DNA of 64,000 nucleotides from Pontibacter sp. FD36 (GTDB taxonomy: Bacteria; Bacteroidota; Bacteroidia; Cytophagales; Hymenobacteraceae). Shown here piece after piece: positions 62,306 through 64,000 of the stretch; within the stretch, counting starts at the first letter, position 1, and every line of letters starts with the position of its first letter. The position numbers and the translations under genes are program-made. The DNA lies in assembly GCF_015686655.1 (NCBI RefSeq), contig NZ_JADPMP010000002.1, forward strand, positions 459,760-523,759, given 5' to 3'. The notes beneath the pieces were generated by a model. The model worked only from the letters and a program-made list of their open reading frames with translations, searched no databases and was not told where the DNA came from.

Positions 62306-64000
62306 TTATTTGCTGTTGTCCTCGCTGCTCTTGTTTCTGGAGCTAACCGAGCTCAGGCGTGCATTGCCGGTGAGCTGCTTTTGTTTCGGCTTGGTCGGCA
62401 TGGAAGCCAGGCGACGATTGTTCGGGCTGTGATTAAATACCAGATTGCCATCTACCAGTTTGAAGGCCGAGATACTGATTTGCAGATCCGCGGCAATGTC
62501 GTTCAGGTTCTGAGAAGATGATGTCAGCTCCTGCATCGAAGTGGATAGTTGCTTGGCTGTACTTGCCACCTGCTGTGTGCCGGAAGCCGTTTGCTCGGCA
62601 ATGGCTACTACCTCTTCCACGTATTTCACTACGTCCCCGATCGATGACTTCTGTACCTCAGTCGCCGTCAGGATGTCCTGTGCAGTGCGGAGCGTTTCAC
62701 CACTGGAAGCAGCAATGTTTTTGAAGGCGCCGGATGCTTCGAATGTCGCGTTCTTTCCTTTCAATACACGACCTTCCATAGTTGAGATCGCCATCGCAGC
62801 TGATGCAGTATCTTTTTTCACGTCATCTACCAGTGTTGCAATCTCGCTGGCAGACTTGCGTGATCCTTCGGCCAGTTTACGAATCTCCTCGGCTACTACC
62901 GCAAAGCCACGTCCTGCCTCTCCCGCACGAGCCGCCTCAATGGCAGCGTTAAGGGCAAGCAAGTTGGTTTGTGCAGCAATGTCGGTGATTACACCAAGTG
63001 ACTTGGAGATTTCCTGCGAACGGGCGCTTAGTACTTCAATTGTTTTAGAAGTAAGCGAAGCAGAACTGGAGATTTCTTCCATGTTCTTCACCACTTCCGC
63101 CACTGTCTTCAGACCGAGCTGTGAAGTTTCCTCACCCAGCAAAGCTGATTTGTTCACCACTTCCGCACGGTTTGCCGTATCTTTCGTGGTTTTCATGATT
63201 TCTTCTATCAGTTTGAAAGCCTGGTCTGTCTTGAGGGCCTGATTCTGGGCACCCTCCGCCATTTGCTGCATGGCTAGCGCCACATCCAGCGTTACGCGGT
63301 TCATTTCAAGGCCTTTATCTGCCATCTCTTCTGAAGAGCTTCCTACTACAAGCGATGAGTCATTGATCTCACCAAGAAGGGCGTTCAGGTTGTCAACTGC
63401 CAGGTTCAGGGCGTTGGCCATGTCAAGGATATCACCCGCTGTATGGGCCTCTACCTTCTGCGTTAAATCACCTTCAGAGATCGCACGCACCACGCGGGAT
63501 ACTTCCAGTACTGGTGTTACAATCGACTCCAATAGGTCATTAAGCGTATCTACAAGTTCTTTCCAGCTACCGCCTACACCTGCAAGTGTCGCACGCTCAG
63601 TTAGTTTTCCTTCCACACCGGCTACTCTAGCAACGCGGCTTACCTCACCCGCCAGGCGGTTCAAGTCAACCACCATGGTGTTAATAGTATCGGCTAGTTC
63701 CGCCACTTCGCCTCTTGCTTCGAGGGTCAGTTTCTGGGTCAAGTCACCTTTCGATACCGCGGTTACTACGCGTACTATACCTCGTACCTGTGTTGTCAGG
63801 TTGGAGGCCATGGTATTTACATTGTCGGTCAGGTCTTTCCAAGTACCGCCTACGTTTGGCACATTCGCCTGGCCGCCTAGCTTACCTTCGGTACCCACCT
63901 CGAGCGCCACACGGGTTACCTCACCGGCGAAGATGTTCAGGGAGTCCACCATGCGGTTGATGTTTTCCTTCAACTCACCGAGCTCACCTTTCACATCCAC
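62306..64000 (-). CDS. Methyl-accepting chemotaxis protein with tandem poly-HAMP region (partial, 5' end beyond window)
   Basis: The last 564 residues or so of a receptor whose N-terminus lies past the right edge. Three or more tandem HAMP-type units (about 1-215) repeat the pattern [28 protein letters not shown] and [12 protein letters not shown]; this resembles the poly-HAMP arrays of fungal Nik1-type histidine kinases. Next comes the MCP signalling domain, with the highly conserved hairpin tip [20 protein letters not shown] and [15 protein letters not shown]. No transmembrane helix appears in this part. The C-terminal tail ([15 protein letters not shown] onward) is basic, without a CheR-docking pentapeptide. 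First gene of the operon visible here. Confidence 0.93.
   Translation of the reverse strand: MDVKGELGELKENINRMVDSLNIFAGEVTRVALEVGTEGKLGGQANVPNVGGTWKDLTDNVNTMASNLTTQVRGIVRVVTAVSKGDLTQKLTLEARGEVAELADTINTMVVDLNRLAGEVSRVARVAGVEGKLTERATLAGVGGSWKELVDTLNDLLESIVTPVLEVSRVVRAISEGDLTQKVEAHTAGDILDMANALNLAVDNLNALLGEINDSSLVVGSSSEEMADKGLEMNRVTLDVALAMQQMAEGAQNQALKTDQAFKLIEEIMKTTKDTANRAEVVNKSALLGEETSQLGLKTVAEVVKNMEEISSSASLTSKTIEVLSARSQEISKSLGVITDIAAQTNLLALNAAIEAARAGEAGRGFAVVAEEIRKLAEGSRKSASEIATLVDDVKKDTASAAMAISTMEGRVLKGKNATFEASGAFKNIAASSGETLRTAQDILTATEVQKSSIGDVVKYVEEVVAIAEQTASGTQQVASTAKQLSTSMQELTSSSQNLNDIAADLQISISAFKLVDGNLVFNHSPNNRRLASMPTKPKQKQLTGNARLSSVSSRNKSSEDNSK

Overview
This window looks like chromosomal core sequence from a Bacteroidota bacterium, most likely Cytophagales/Hymenobacteraceae (Pontibacter-like). 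The evidence is Bacteroidetes -7 promoter boxes (TAnnTTTG) ahead of many genes, a type III glutamine synthetase, a T9SS-sorted secreted protease, a Porin_10-type porin, an LptE-like lipoprotein and ATP-type PEP carboxykinase. I see no insertion sequence, prophage, CRISPR array or rRNA operon. Genus is inferred from gene content and style only.

Layout. 1-7800: 5' part of glnA (type III), an LtaS-like membrane phosphotransferase, mtaB, an OmpH-like lipoprotein, a MacB-type permease and a conserved secreted protein. 7.9-14 kb (minus): T9SS zinc metalloprotease, miaE, porin, lpxK. 14-26.6 kb (plus): lipoprotein, Nif3-like protein, zinc-ribbon coiled coil, TPR protein, pabB, miaB, then the sigma-54 activator, lptE, TPR protein and secG, then groES-groEL. 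26.6-41.3 kb: POT transporter, pckA, rsmE, DUF4159 protein, smc, acyltransferase, beta-barrel protein, patatin, metallo-beta-lactamase-fold hydrolase, accA. 41.5-41.9 kb: three tRNA-Asp genes. 42.3-49 kb: fcl-gmd (GDP-L-fucose), outer membrane protein, HD hydrolase, rmuC, pirin. 49.2-57.6 kb: XRE-S24 repressor, subtilisin-like lipoprotein, recQ, cysteine-rich copper-storage-like protein, and polyamine genes including a speD-speE fusion next to an agmatinase-family gene. 57.8-64 kb (minus): a chemosensory operon read mcp-cheW-cheY-cheB-cheA-cheC, with the mcp running off the right edge.

How the genes work together. Three genes act on tRNA A37 (mtaB, miaB, miaE). Several act on the envelope (lpxK, lptE, secG, OmpH-like, porin, LtaS-like, fcl-gmd). 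The polyamine pair could turn agmatine into putrescine and on to spermidine. The chemosensory operon is unusual: soluble-looking poly-HAMP receptor, CheA without P2, CheB whose receiver lacks the usual phospho-acceptor Asp, and CheC.

The strongest unexplained signal is a dispersed non-palindromic word, TATACCT/AGGTATA (best form GCTATACCTG). I counted about 98 copies by eye on both strands, against about 8 expected for a random 7-mer. It occurs in all frames and between genes, and once as an inverted pair forming the terminator-like hairpin behind the chemosensory operon. That resembles the behaviour of DNA uptake sequences in other phyla, though the function here is unknown.

Several starts were moved downstream because an upstream in-frame TTG belongs to a TAnnTTTG promoter box.
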